Below, one piece after another: positions 44,233 to 57,587 of a stretch of 64,000 nucleotides of DNA; position 1 is the first letter of the stretch, and each line of letters opens with the position of its first letter. Source of the DNA: Diplosphaera chodatii (lineage: Eukaryota > Chlorophyta > Trebouxiophyceae > Prasiolales > Stichococcaceae). The notes beneath the pieces were generated by a model. The model had not been told where the DNA came from and made no database searches. It saw only the letters and a list, made by a program, of their open reading frames with translations. The translations under genes were made by a program, and so were the position numbers. Where the stretch lies: the NCBI GenBank assembly GCA_032358165.1, contig JAALGY010000057.1, positions 62,001 to 126,000 on the forward strand, written 5' to 3'.

Positions 44233-46457
44233 TTATGGGAAACCTCGTGCGCTAGCGCCGAGCATCAGTGGGATGGCCTGGCGCAGCGCCCGGTTGGGCA
44301 TCAGCGCTAGCGACGGCAGAGGTTCGTTGGTCATGGGACTGTTGCTGCTGCGCTGCAGCCACGTCTCGATGGAGACCCTGTCGTATGTAAAGCCATCAGC
44401 AGCGATGACCGGGTCCGTCATGACTTCATGGGAGATTGGGCAGCAGCACGTGTCGGCAAGCTCAGGAGTCATGGCCTTGCTGTCGGCGCATGGCGTCGCC
44501 TCGGCCGACCGTGGCGGGGGCTCCACTGCCGCTGCCAGTACAAGCTCAGGTGCACCCTGCCGCTGGGCAGCCACTGAGGAACTGCTGCTGCCTTGGGGCT
44601 GCGGCTGCGGCTCACGGTCCCCACGCTGCTGCTGTGGCGGCGGCGGCGACAGCGGCAGCAGTGGCAGCGACCGATGCAGATCCCGATGCTCCTGCCGTCC
44701 AGGCTGCTGCGCTGCTGCAGTGCTGTTGCGGCCAGGCGGGGCAGCAGCCAGCTGAGGGGAGGCCACACTTGCTGTCACCGCCGGCGCCCACCCTGCAGCG
44801 GTGGTGACGCTCGAAGCAACATTCCCACCGTCTGGCTGGTGTCTTGGCTCAGCCGCTGGCCATGGCGCCTGCGGCCCGGCTGCTGGTGGTGCAGTGGCTG
44901 GTGGGGACACCCTTGTTGCAGGAAGCACAGAGTCGGGCGCGTCGGCGGCCGGCACGGGGAAGAACGCCGCGGCAGAGGCACCCAGCCACGAGAACGGATC
45001 GTTGGCCTCGTCCCCGGCAGCTGCTGTTGCCCGTGCACCCTCAGCTTGGGCTGGGGCTGCGGCTGCTGATGGCTTTGCCGCAGAGCCACTGCTGGCTGCT
45101 ATGTCCGCGGCGCTTGTGCTGGGACTGGCAGCAGCTGTGGTGGCAGCAGTTCCCCCTGCAGCGGGCGCCATCGTGACCGCCGCCACAGAGCCAGGACCGG
45201 GCGAGGCTGGCGGCGGGTGTGGTGAATGCCTGCGTACGGGCTGCAGACTGGCTGTTGATGCTGCTGTGCCTGCTGCACAGCTCGGTGCCTGGCTGGGGCA
45301 GGGTCGAGGCGGCTCAGACGGCGGGTTTGGCAGCTGCGGCTGCCGTCGCAGCTGCTGCACTCGCGGCTGTGGCTGCGGCTGCTGCTGCGGCTGTGGTGGC
45401 TGCGCAGCTGTGGCGCTTCTGCCCTGGACCGGGTTGGCCGCTGAGGAGGCCGGGGCGCTGTCGGGTCTCCTCGAAGGCGATCTTGCATCACCCGACCCCG
45501 CCTGGCTCCTCTTGAGCGTCCCACGTCTCTTTTGCGGGGACGAGTGGCTGGCCGCCGCCTTTGGCACGCGCTGCTGAGCGAATAGCGCTGCTGCTTGTGC
45601 GGCGGCCTGCGCTTGCATGGCACCGCCACCACCGCTGCCGCTTCCACTGCCAGCTACTCCCAATGGCTGCTGTGCTGCTCCTGCACCTGCTGCCAGATCG
45701 CTTACGGGTGATGCTGGCGGTTGGGGTGCTGGCTGCGGCTGAGGCTCTGTTGCCAGAGATTGCGGCTGTGTCTGCGGCTGGTTTGCCTTGGCTGCCTTGG
45801 CTGCTTGGGCCGCAGCGAACAGCTCTGTCGCGCTGGCGGCGGTTTGATCGGGGGGCGGCAGCGCCTGCTGCCCCCGCGCCAGCCGCTCTGGTTTCGGCCG
45901 CCACGGCTGAGCCTTTGTCCCATCTCCAGGCTGCTTCTGACGACTGCTGTGCGGGCTCGCTGCAGAAGCGCCAGCTACTGCAGGGCTGCTGGCGGCTGGC
46001 TTGCTCCCAGTATCATCCGGCGCCTGCTGCGGCTGAGACTTGCTTGCATCGGCAACTTGCCGCCTGTCTGCTGGCGCTGTTGCAGGCTGTGCAGCGCCGC
46101 CGCTGGTGCGCCCCTGCGGCTGCTGTGATGGCTGCGCTGCGCCCGCGCTTTCGACTGCAGGGCCTCCCGCTCGCGGCGCCGGCGCTGCCTGGCGGCTCGC
46201 TGCTGGCGGCTGCCTGTGCGCAGGTGCTGCAGCAGGCTGTGCAGCACCCTGGGCAGCCGGCCCCTGCGGCTGCTGTACCGGTGCCGCCGCACCCGCGCCT
46301 CCAGGGTTGGAGCCCTCTGCCGGCGGTGCCGGCGCTGCCTGCAGGCTGCCCAGCGCTGCGATGATCCTCGACTGGGCGGCGGGCGTCTGGGGCGCCGCGC
46401 GCCAGGGGCTGTGCTCCGGGGACGTCCAGGGCGCAGCGTCCTGCGACCAGGTGGGCA
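44233..46457 (-). CDS. Low-complexity exon with intron-free U-box (C-terminal part of the modular locus)
   Basis: One long open exon. The acceptor ACCAG lies just before 46457, and a TGA immediately upstream in frame means the exon must be spliced. It encodes an Ala/Pro/Gln-rich region, ANDPFSWLGASAAAFFP, then MTPELADTCCCPISHEVM. The complete U-box follows without introns: TDPVIAADGFTYDRVSIETW, SNSPMTNEPLPSLAL, MPNRALRQAIPLML, ending ASARGFP-stop. The paralogue at 62542-64000 encodes almost the same U-box but is split by four introns. The DPF(A/S)W motif is shared with the tandem genes at 7761 and 15040. Confidence 0.75.
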
Positions 46458-49400
46458 CCTGGTTTCATTACGTTTCTGAATGAGCTACCTCACTGTAGGT
46501 TTCATGTGTCAGCCCCAACTGCTGCAACCAGATGGCACATCGAGGGCACAGGCCAAGTCCTGATGCAGGTTGGCATGCTATGACCATGCATTCGGGGACA
46601 ATGCAGACATTAAAACTGTTCCATATGAACACTAGTGAACAATGTTTTTTGTAGCTACCCTCTCAGACTCTGGGAAGTCCGACATTCTGTCAGCGCTGCC
46701 AGCTTCCAGCAGGTGCACCAGCTCGCGCCGTGGATAGCGACGCCGCTGCAGTGGTGTGACTTTCAGATCCTGCAAGCCGACCGGAAGCAGTGAGTAAGCG
46801 ACGTGTATCGCCTGTTGATCCGCACCCGACCCTGTTGATATGGTATGTACACACCAAAGTAAAAAGCCAACATCCATGCGCAGCAGAGGTTGTACACGCA
46901 GCGCAGAGAGCACCTTCTGCTGCTGAATAGGCGCTGCAGCTGTGGCCGCTTCGGGGCCCGAGCCCGCACCCTGCTTGCTACTTGCTGAACCGTCGCCTAG
47001 CAGTACGCCGCCCCCAGCCGCAGCACCAGCCCTCTGGGGTGCTGCAGGGTGTGCTACGGCAACAGTAGCAGCAACAGCAGCGGCACCATCAGCAGCGGCT
47101 GCTGCGGGGGCGCGCTTGCGGCTGGGCTTCGCCGCTGCAGCAGCTGGCCGGCCCGCCACCGCGGCTGCTGCTTTGGTGCTGCCGGGTTGCGGCTGCAGCG
47201 GCAGCGCTGCTGCCTTTGCTGCCACCCCTGAAGCGCCTGGCGCAGCCGCCTTTGGCGCAGCCGCCTTTGGTGCAGCCGCACTTGCAAGTGTGGAGGCTGC
47301 TGTGCCGCCAATGGCAGCAGCAGCCATGCTGGCCGCCCCAGGGTGGGTCGCCACGGCAGGTGCATCCGCTTGCTGCCGAGTGGCATGGGGGCCTGGGAAC
47401 GACAGGTGCTCCCGCAGCGCCGATGTAGCCGCTGAGGCGTCCACCCCCTGCAGGAGCAAGTGATTTCAGAGTTTCGCTGGGCAGGGGTTTGCTAGGATGT
47501 TTGGCGGCACAGACGGCCGCGGTTGCACGCTGACCTGGCTGTGTGAAAGGCAGCTTCTGCAAGCACGGGCACCCTCTGCCAGGACAGCATGCCTCAAATA
47601 CAAAGGCACAGAACGCAGCATGCCACGATGACGACAAATGCATCACCTCGGGGGCCAGTGCCCACCGCTCAGCGGGATCGCCGGGCATGCATGCTGAAAC
47701 CGCTGAGCGCGGCATCCCGAGTTGCTCCGCCACATCTCGGGCCATGTTCATCACTTCCTCCATTTCTTCGGCAGTGAAGATGCCTTTGCTTACGGCGATC
47801 GGCACCAGAGCTGCAGGTGACGTGGATCTGGCCTCACGCTCATGGCCTGCAGCCATGGCATGGCCACCGCCATCAGTACACTCTGAAGACCCCATCTGCT
47901 TTGATATTCAAGTTGCAGCACCGCCCACAAACCATTGAGTGCCGTTCTGCAGCCACACTGCAGTCCTGTGTGACAGAGCTCCACAGCACATCTCAGTTGC
48001 ACGTAGGCAGCTCTGCGACCAACCTGATTGGGTAACATGAAGTGTAGCGTCGTCTGACCCTGAAGTGCCTCCTGCGCTGCTGGGTGGCTGTGGCACCGGC
48101 GCCTTTGATCGGACATCTGCCGCTGCTGCCGCTGCTGTCGCCGCTGCTGCTGCTGCTGCTGTCCTATGTGCGGGGGCGGTGGTCTGCTTGGAGGTCGCTG
48201 AGCTGCGCTGCGGCTGACTTGCAGCGCCCTGCGGCTTGCGGTTTGGCGTTGTGGAAGCCGGCAACTTCCTTTGGCCTTGGGCAGCGCCTGCTGTGGTGAC
48301 ATCTCCTGCTGCAGACTGTGGCGCCGGCTGTGAAGTACGTCCGTGAGCAGAAGAGCGAGCTGATTGCTGCGCAGAAGAAGTTGGAAGGCCACTGACGCTG
48401 GTCGATGGCACTGCTTCAGCCCGTGCGCCCGCCTCCGCTGCTGCTGCCGCTCCTGGGCCACCAGCCCCTGCCGCTGCTTCTGCTGCGCTGTGCTGCTTGG
48501 CGACGCGCTGCTCCAGGGCGCGTTTGATGACCGGCACCGACATGCCCTGGAGTGCGAAACCCCATGGAAGTTTGGCAGCATACACGGCGCGTACAGGTCG
48601 ACAAATGACTGAGATGGTTTAGACAGGAGTCAGTATGATACACTTCAAAGGCAACACCTTTGGATTTGAATCAATACATTTTGGACATGTGGAGCCTGCT
48701 GTGTCGATCTGGATTTGGAAAAACAACCAGCAGATGCTGCCAGCCACCAGCTCTCGTGCAGCGGCAGGGGAAGTGCACAGCATGGCTAGTGGCGTGACGT
48801 GCGCAGGTGGCAGATGACGCTGGTGGATGATGTCATGTGCATCATATCTGGTCTGCAGCGAAGCACCTTGTTGAGCAGCGTGCGCGCGGTGTCAAGCAGC
48901 TCCTGCTGGCCAGCCGCATCGACCGCCAGCAGCAGCGGCGGCAGCGCCTCGGGCAGCAGCATGTTGTCGCTGTGCCGCCCGGCGCGCCGCCATGTCTCCA
49001 CCAGCTGGGTGAAGACTTCCTGCAGGTCCAGCAGCTCACCTGCAGGGCACACATGCACCCTGTGTTGGCGGCGGTACACCTGACAAGTATTGTGCCTCAA
49101 AACTAGAAGGATGCATGCAGGTTTTATGAATATGCACATGGTCCAAAACTTTAGCATCTGCACTTGCCACTCAAACATCTAATGACAGCTATGTGCTGTT
49201 GCTGTCCTGAGAGATGCCCTGACGCTGCTGCTGACCGACTATGTCATATCCGACCGACCTGACCAGGCCTGAGATACAGCTCTACTTCCTAGGTGCGCCA
49301 TCACATACGTATATATATATATAGCACATGTTCATCATTCCTGAGCAGACTTGCAGCGTACCCTGGCGTGCGAAGGGATACTGGCGGCGCAGCCGGTCAC

Positions 49401-52400
49401 TTTGTGTTACCAATTTGTCTGCGATGAAAGGAGAAACAACCCTTAACGAGTCTGCTGATGCTGTATGGCAGCGGGTTCTGCATCAGTGCAGCTGCTGCTT
49501 CCCAGCGCAGTGCAAGGTCTGTGCCACATGCCGCACACATTGACATGGTGCTGCAACATTCCAATGCGCAGGGCATGGTCGCTGCCTTTGCAGAGTCTAT
49601 GCACTACCATGTCCCATGACATGCATGCTGACTGCATCTCACCGCCAACAATCAGTTCACTGAGCAAGTAGAACTTGTGATCGTCCAGACCGGCAGTCCC
49701 AGTGCCCTACGCAGGAGTGCACACTGGTTGCATGGTCTGGTAGAAGGAGGGTTGGCGTGACGCACCAACCCTGCGAGTGGCTACCAAGTGTGTGGCTGCA
49801 TGCCTGAGCTGCTGCATGTTGCAATGGTGATGAGGATGCCTACCAGGGCACATGAACCAGTGAGTGCCTAAATACGGACCTTCAGGATGTCGAGGATGCA
49901 CACTAGCCCCTGCTCCACATGGGCCACCGTCGGCAGTGTCTGCAAGGCTTGCGCGATAAACTCGACCTCCAGCACCTGCGTGCAACAATCTGCTCTTAAC
50001 ACAGATGCAAGGCGCTGTCCTGTCGCTACACTTGCAGGCACATCCCCTGCAGTGGGCATGCATCCACATGAGCAATCTATTCCAGCCAGTAGGTTTAGTA
50101 AGGATCAGTAGCGTGCTTCATCGCGATGTTGGCAACAGGTGTGTGTTTGCCCTGCCCACATGCAGTGATCGTGGCTGTTCTCTTGGCACCTGTCAGCTGG
50201 CACGAGCGCTGACTCTGTGTACTTTGGGCCATTGTACCTTTAGGAGCCGTTCCAGGGTAACTGTATCCCGGTCAGCGTCAGGGCTGTGCGTGGTGAGGTA
50301 CTTGCGCAGCAAGGAGTGGAGGTACTTGTGCAGCCACGACCTGAACTGGGTCACCATGTTGCGGACGTCTGCAGCCCCCTTGCCTGCAGTCAGTGAGCAC
50401 AAGCTACCAGCAGAGGTTGCGCAGCTGCCTAGCATGAAACACATTGAGGCGCTGATGTAACCCCTGCCCGTTCTCCAGCACATGCTACAGATGCATATGC
50501 GGGCCGGCCTCTCATGCTGACTGCACAGCAGCACAGACTACCTTCTGGTTGCTGGCCCAGCGGCGGCAGCGCAGATTTCAGAGGCGCCAGCACATCTCGG
50601 ATGCTGATGCCGACAGGCTTCTGCAGCTGCACGTTGTCACCCTGCAGCACCCAGATGCAATGGCATTGACAAGTTGGACACATCCTCACACTTGATGCAA
50701 GCTGGATGCAGATGCTTCCTGCATCAGCAGTGTGTCAGGCCAAGCGCTTCACTGAGCGGCTCGCCAGCATTTCAACGGCTTTGTGCAAACACCCGCAAGC
50801 ACACTGGTGGCCTGCCACCCGTGTAGACAGGCAGGCTCGTGCAACTGTGCCCAAAACCCTGCGCTTCAACGGGTGTGCTACCAGCGTCTGGATGATGCTG
50901 TGCACCTCTGTGCCACTGGTACCGGGTACATGCTTCCAGCTCCAAATGAGCAGGGAGTAGGGTTTGCTGTGGTCATGCAGCTGCTCCAGAACATTTGCAG
51001 CGCATACAGCAGCATTCGTCGCACCCTTGTACAGTCGTCCGAATTGCGCCTGAACCATGTGCCTTGCATCAGGCAAAAGCCATGTGACCGTCCAGCATGT
51101 GCAGTCAGCAGGGTCCTGTAGACTGAGGCCCACCTGCAGCAGGCAGCCCTGGTACTCGAACAGCGTCGCCATGCGGGCAGCTGCCGAAGGCTCATTGGCC
51201 AGCTGTGTTGCGCCGGTGTTTGTTGCAGGCGTGTCCAGTAGGAAGTCGTAGTCTTTGATATCACTCTCTTCCATGCACAACGTCAGCATCTGCCGCGCTT
51301 CTGCGACGCCTGCGCAGCAGCAAGCACCCTGGCGTGAGCAGCTGCCAGCAGGATGCCATGGGTTGGCCAGCGCCAAGCAGCAGCATGTCGGGTGTGGAGC
51401 TCAAGACTGCATTGCAGCAGTGATTGGCAGCTGCGCGGCTGGCAATCGGCCCCTACCGCCAGGCAGCTTCCCATCCGGCATTGCGCGCAGCCAGCTGTCG
51501 CCAGCACCCCCGGCTGCTGGAGTCTCGTCACCCATTGCGTTGCTGCCGTTCGTTGCGGTCGCTGGCCACGCACCATCCTGCAGCATCGTGCACAGGAGTC
51601 TCAACCCTTGGCCATCCAGCACTTGAGCTAGCGCGTGCCGGGGAAAGGTGCAGACAGACCCTAGTACCGCTGTCAAGGCACAAAGGTGCAACAACGGGTT
51701 GTGAGTTTCTCAGCTAACAGTGGACATCGGGACTATGTGATGGGAACAACACCCTAGCAGCTGGGCGTGTGCACCTTCTTTAACACTAGTTACAGACAGG
51801 GGAGCCGCCTGCAACTGGTGCTGACATGGCTGGAGGTAAGAAATGTTGACACCACACCTTTGTGAGCGATGTGCGAACACGCAGCAGCAGCCGCAGAGTC
51901 TCGATCTCGGTTTTCAAAGCTGCCAGCTGCCGCGCTAGGGCAACAGCAGCAGGTTGCTTCATCAGCCCTGAACTCGCACCGCACTCAGCCATGCACCTGA
52001 GTAGGGCGTACCCTTCGGCATCATAGCCTGCACAGGCGACAGTCGAATACACCGATCACAGGCAGCCTGCAACGCTTCAACCCGCAACTCGAAACATGCT
52101 GCTGCTGGTGCACCTGCACATGGGTACACAGCAGCGGCAAATGACTGGCTGCCTCGCTTCCTACAGTCACACATACCTGGAACGGGCAGCGCCTGCACTC
52201 TGACATCAAGCGCGGCATACGCTGGACTGCGTTCACCACCTTCTGCTGCAGCTATGTGCACATGAGACACGTGTCCCCTGCAGATTTGCCCCTGCCCCGC
52301 AAGCGCTAGCACATCAGCGCCATCGTCACCAAAGGGGTATCGCCACAGCACGGCCATGCCCTCGTTGCAGGTGCTGAACATGAGGTCTTGCGGCCAGCAG

Positions 52401-55400
52401 CCACCCTGCGGTGGTCAGGATACACGGCATCATTGGTGCAACACACTGCTGGCACGTGATCACTGCCAGTGCTACGAAGGCACGGGGCCACGGTGCCCTC
52501 CCAGTGGCAGGCCATGCCACCGCCAACGTATGGGCGGACAGCAGCGGGTTGCCAACAGTCGATCAGATATTCATGTTGGCATTGCAGGCAGCGCCTACCT
52601 TCCGCAGGCACAGGCGGACCACGCACAGCACAGCGTCACAGAGGCCCTCCAGCGGCGCTGCTTCTTCCAACATGCGAGCTACGTGGCCTGTTGCGGGGTC
52701 GTCCATCAGCGCTGCATCAGCGCCGCACTCGGCGAGGCAGTCCTCCAGCATCCGGACCCACGTATGGCCCGGTAGTCTGCGTGCTGCTGCAGCATAATGC
52801 GCATCTGTGAAGTCTATGACCTTGCAGCTCTGCTTGACGCAGACAGCAATGAGCAATGCAAGGAACAACTGGATCATGCATGCATCCCAGGACTAGAATG
52901 CGAGACTGCCGATTGCGATTAGCACGCAAACGTTTCGACTCATGGCCACAGCAGCCAGAGCAGCGCACACCTGCCGCCTGCTTCGAGGTGGAAGTGCACG
53001 CTTGAAAGTAACTGAGGCCCAGCTGCTCCCACAGCTGCAGCAGGTGCGCATTTGCCACGCGTATGACCCAGCCGAACTGATTGCTGAGGTGCTCTGCTGC
53101 TGCTTGCAAACTGTGGCCCTGCAAGCACGGAAGATCATGTTGTGGTGTTTGTGTCCATACCTGAATACAGACGCCTGGCACCAAATCAGCCCAGACTGTA
53201 AGCTGTGACTCTGGAACATGGTATGCTATGATAGTGACAACACTGCATTGTGTGATAGCAGGGGTCACTAACCATGCTGTACGATGCATCACCATAGCAC
53301 TACAATAACATTTGTTGGCAGACTACAACGAACCTGATCAACAATACAGACCCCACCAAGGCCAACGTAATGCAGCAGGCATGCGGCTCCAGAGACTGTC
53401 GAGCACAGAGGTGCCAAACGCTGGAAGGAGCACCTGCTTGAGGGTGTCAGTCAGCCGCTGCAGCAGCAGAACCTCCTCCGTCTCTGTGTGGCACAGCGCC
53501 AGCGTCCCCATGATGTGCCGAAGCGCCGCCCCGTCGCCGTCCGCCACTGCCTCATCAGTCTTTGCCATGCACATGATCAGGTGCCCCCAGGCTTCCTTCG
53601 CCTCGGCTTCGCCCTCCATCAGACCTTCCTCGTTACCTGCAGCGTGCAACATCGAATTTGCATGGAGGTGTCGGGCACCAGCCCTGGCAACATGCCTGGC
53701 TCACGATCAAGGCCTGCCAAGCCAGAGGAAAAGGTGTTGCCGGCAGCTGATCAACCACACAACGTTGGGCCTCTGCACAGCCCGTAGAAACTTGGCAATA
53801 AATCACCGTCAGGCTCGGGCAGCTCGTCAGCTGTTGCTGCGCTGTCCCCGGCCCTAGGCTGGAAGACGATACCAAGTGCAGTTACAGAAGAACCATCCGG
53901 GAGCTCCACGGCGTCACTCTCCATCCTGAAGTCCGGCCATACCCCGTCCTGTAAGAAACGCAGACCTTTGGGCCCCTTCGGGTCGATGGTCCAGCATGGC
54001 CACACTGCAAATGCGAGCTGGCCACTGAAGACGCTGCACTGTCATCACGCACAGAACTCAGGGGAGTAGAGCCAAGGGCACTCATGGCAAGCCGCCCACC
54101 TGGCTCAGGCATTGCAGCAATTGTTGAAGTACGAACTTTCTGGCCCTCTTGCCCGGCGCATTTGCCACAGCAAAGATCGCGACTTGCGCGTGCCGGCCTT
54201 GCAGCAGCTCCTGACTGGCACCGCACTCCCTGATACCACGAGACAACTCCGCCCTGGCCGCCTCAAGATCTGCATCAGTTCGTGCAGGGAATGAGCGCGT
54301 GTGCTGTCAATCTCAGCATCTTGCAACGCACTTCAGGTGTTGGTCCCAGCACCCAGCATGAGACGCCGCCTCACTCAGTGGGATTTTGCCGACGGGAAGC
54401 ACCGCTGCAGCTGACGTCCCCTGCTGCGGCAGCTGCGGCGGCTGGTGGTGGTGGTGGTGGTGGTGTTCGAAACCTGGCATGCCTTCCAGCCGCTTGATGA
54501 GCTCACGGGTGTCAAGCAGACCAGCCCGTGCGGCCATCTCAATCTCCTGTTGGTCAAGAAGTGGAGCAGGTGAGTTTCCCTATGCCAAGTGATTGGCCTG
54601 CACGTGCAGCAAGCGATGTTAAACACTCCAAGAGCAGGTCTCAGGACCATGCTCAAGTCCGTTTCATGCTGCTGCTATCTCTGCACAGCACGGCCGCAAC
54701 AACGCAGATGTATTACGGCAGGCCCCACGCGGCACATGCACAACAAACCCAACAGCTGCTCGGGTCAGGCCGGCATCTCTGCATATGCGTTGCTGGCGGC
54801 TCACCTCAGCCTGCAAGAGGTCGGCGTGAGTGGCTGCACCCCGAGTTGTGAGCGGTGCCGACGCAGCCGTCCCATGGCGAGTCTCTGCATGCTCGGGCCT
54901 GCCAGCCTGTCGGCCTGCCCGCTGCTCGGCCGAGCCCACACCAGACGACACAGCCGCAGCTGCTGCAGGCGCCTGCTGGTGGCCCTGAGGTTCTGGATCG
55001 CCTCGCATCAGGGGTGCATCAGGTCCCTGAGCAGCAGGCTCTGCTGATGCCGCAGTTGTGTCTGCTGCCCTCGCGTCTGCTGCTGCAGCAGCTGCCGGCA
55101 GCCGCTGCTCTGCGCGCTGCGCTTGCGATGCAGTCACTGTGTGTGGATCTGCGGCAGGCTCTGCTGCAGGCACTTCAGCCTCCGCCGGTGCAGATGCTGC
55201 TGCTTCAGCTGCCGCTGTGGAAGCAACAGCGGGGCGTGTGACTGGCACTGATGACTGCAGCCTGCCTGGTAGCTGCTTAGCATCGTCCTCTGTGTGCTTC
55301 TTGCGCTCGTTGGTGGCCCGCAACGCCTGCGCATTGCTCGCTGTAGCAGGCAAGGCGCTGGCAGTGGCGACTGACGTTGCTCCTGCCCCTCTGCTCCCGG

Positions 55401-57551
55401 CCTTTGCTGCTGCTTCTGCCGCCCCGTGCTGCTTGGCCACATGCTGCTCCAGGGCACGCTTGATGATCGGCACTGACATGCCCTGCAGGACAGACAAAGG
55501 CAGCAGCGTGTCAGCATTTGCGACCAGTTCCGAACACCCACTTGCGGCAGGAAAGAGTAGGCACACTGCATGTACTGTACACCCCGGAGCTGACATCACA
55601 CAGGATAGCAGAAGAGGCGAGATCCGACTAGATCAGCACTTGAAAGAACACAGCAGCCGACAGTAACTCTCGTCAGCCATCGAACAACACAAGCGCAAGC
55701 GGCCACACCATAGTGCTCTGCTGACATTCTGGTTGTTTGTTATGCTGCGCACATACTGGGCAAAATTAAGGGGACATCACCTTGTCGACCAGCGTGCCCA
55801 CGGTTCTGAGCAGCTCCTGCTGCCCGTCTGCGTCGACCGCCAGCAGCAGCGGCGGCAGCGCCGCAGCCAGCAACATGTTGTCGCCCGGCCGCCCGCTGTG
55901 CTGCCACGTCTCCACCAGGCTGACGACCACATCCTGCAAGTCCAGCAGCTCGCCTGCGGGGCAGATCATTGGCTGGTGAGATGAGGTGCCGGCAAGACAG
56001 CAATGCTCACGAGCCAGTTCCTGAGGTGCAAGACTGCATCGCATGCCTGCCGTCCTTTGGATGGACTGAAGCACCACACTCAGCAGCTAGATGTCGGTTG
56101 GAAGCTGGCAGCCTCCGTGGTGAGTGCACCGGGCATGAAGTCATATATGCATATGGTGCTACTGGCGGATATCTCACTGTGCCCTGAGGTCTTCATGTTG
56201 CAGTCAGTCTGCAGCTGTCACACACATGCACAGCTGCGGTGCCACAGCTCCAGAGGTTGCCTCCAGTTAGCAGATGGCACCACTCTGATGTGTCAGCTTA
56301 GAAAAGCCACTGCGCACCGGAGCGTGCGAACGGATATTGACTGCGGGCTGTATCGCCAGGAAGCGCCAGGCCCCCTGCAGTATCAGGAGTTTCACAAGTT
56401 GCGAGTCGCTCGCTTTGGGACATCAGCAGGAACGCAACTGGACTGCCAGATATCTGACACCGTGCACATGTATCGCCAGGCACGTGTGCCTGCCATGCAC
56501 AATGCTACTGGACTGTGCATGCAACTCCAAGCAGGTGGTCAGAACATAGCGGCCTGCCACGGTGAGCTTACCGCCTGCCATTCTGGCCCCGAGCAGGACG
56601 ACCTGGCCTTTGATCCTGCTGCAATCCTGCGCAGGGGTGCAAACCCATCTTTGTGACCACGGTGTTGACTGTGCAACTGCATGACATGGGACATTGACAC
56701 CTTCATCATGTCCCAAAGTGCATACGCATAACCCTTGCGCTTGTGCTTGCCAACATGACTTCTGAACTTCCTCGTCATGTCAGTATGGTTCTGGGGGCCG
56801 GGTTCAGAGTTTTGTGGCCATGATGCGTCCCTTACTTCTTGGCCACAAAGGTACTGGATCCTATGCCAACCTTGTTCGTGATGACGTCCAGCAACCATAC
56901 CAGGGCATGTTCCACGTGCGCAGCTGTTGGCAGCGCCTTCAGGCTCGGCATCGTGTATGCGGAGTCTAAAGCCTGCGTGCACCCATCGCCTCACCTGGTG
57001 ATCCAGGACAATATGCTGCGGTGCAGCATGGGGCAGAGCAAACGCCAGTACCAGGCAGTCACACAGCGATGCAGGTGCTACACTCAAGCAGCCTGCGTGA
57101 TCATGTCAGAATGTCTGGCGCAGGGATGAGGACAGCAGTGCATGTGCTTTCTCCTGAATGAGTTTCAGCACTCTACTCACACCACCTGGCCTTGCAACCC
57201 TGGCCATATCACAAAAGCACAATGAACACAACATCTGTGAGGCTTCGTGCCTGCAACAGCTGGCTGAGGATACCCCTATCTTGCCCGGCCACAGAGGCCT
57301 CCTTGCCGACAAACTTCGCCAACCAGGTGTAGAAGCGGGTTGCCATGTCGGCAGCCACCTTGCCTGCAAGGACAAGCATGACCAGCTTGTGTAGGCAGCG
57401 TGATGTTTTGGGCAGTATACTGCACTGCATGCTCCACAGCCAGATAAGGCCGCAGATGCAAGTAGCATCAGGGCAACGCCACACACCTGCCGTCTGCCCA
57501 GGGAAGGATGGCGTACTGGCATGCTGTTGCGACGGCGGCGGCGGCGGCTGT

Positions 57552-57587
<36 letters not shown>

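Noticed and set aside
44593..46483. Several long plus-strand frames opposite the last exon of the modular locus
   Set aside because: Cys/Trp/Arg-rich antisense readings of a GC-rich low-complexity exon. The minus strand holds the U-box.
54437..54470. GGT run as a regulatory repeat
   Set aside because: It encodes the poly-His stretch in an exon read on the minus strand; a coding microsatellite explains it.
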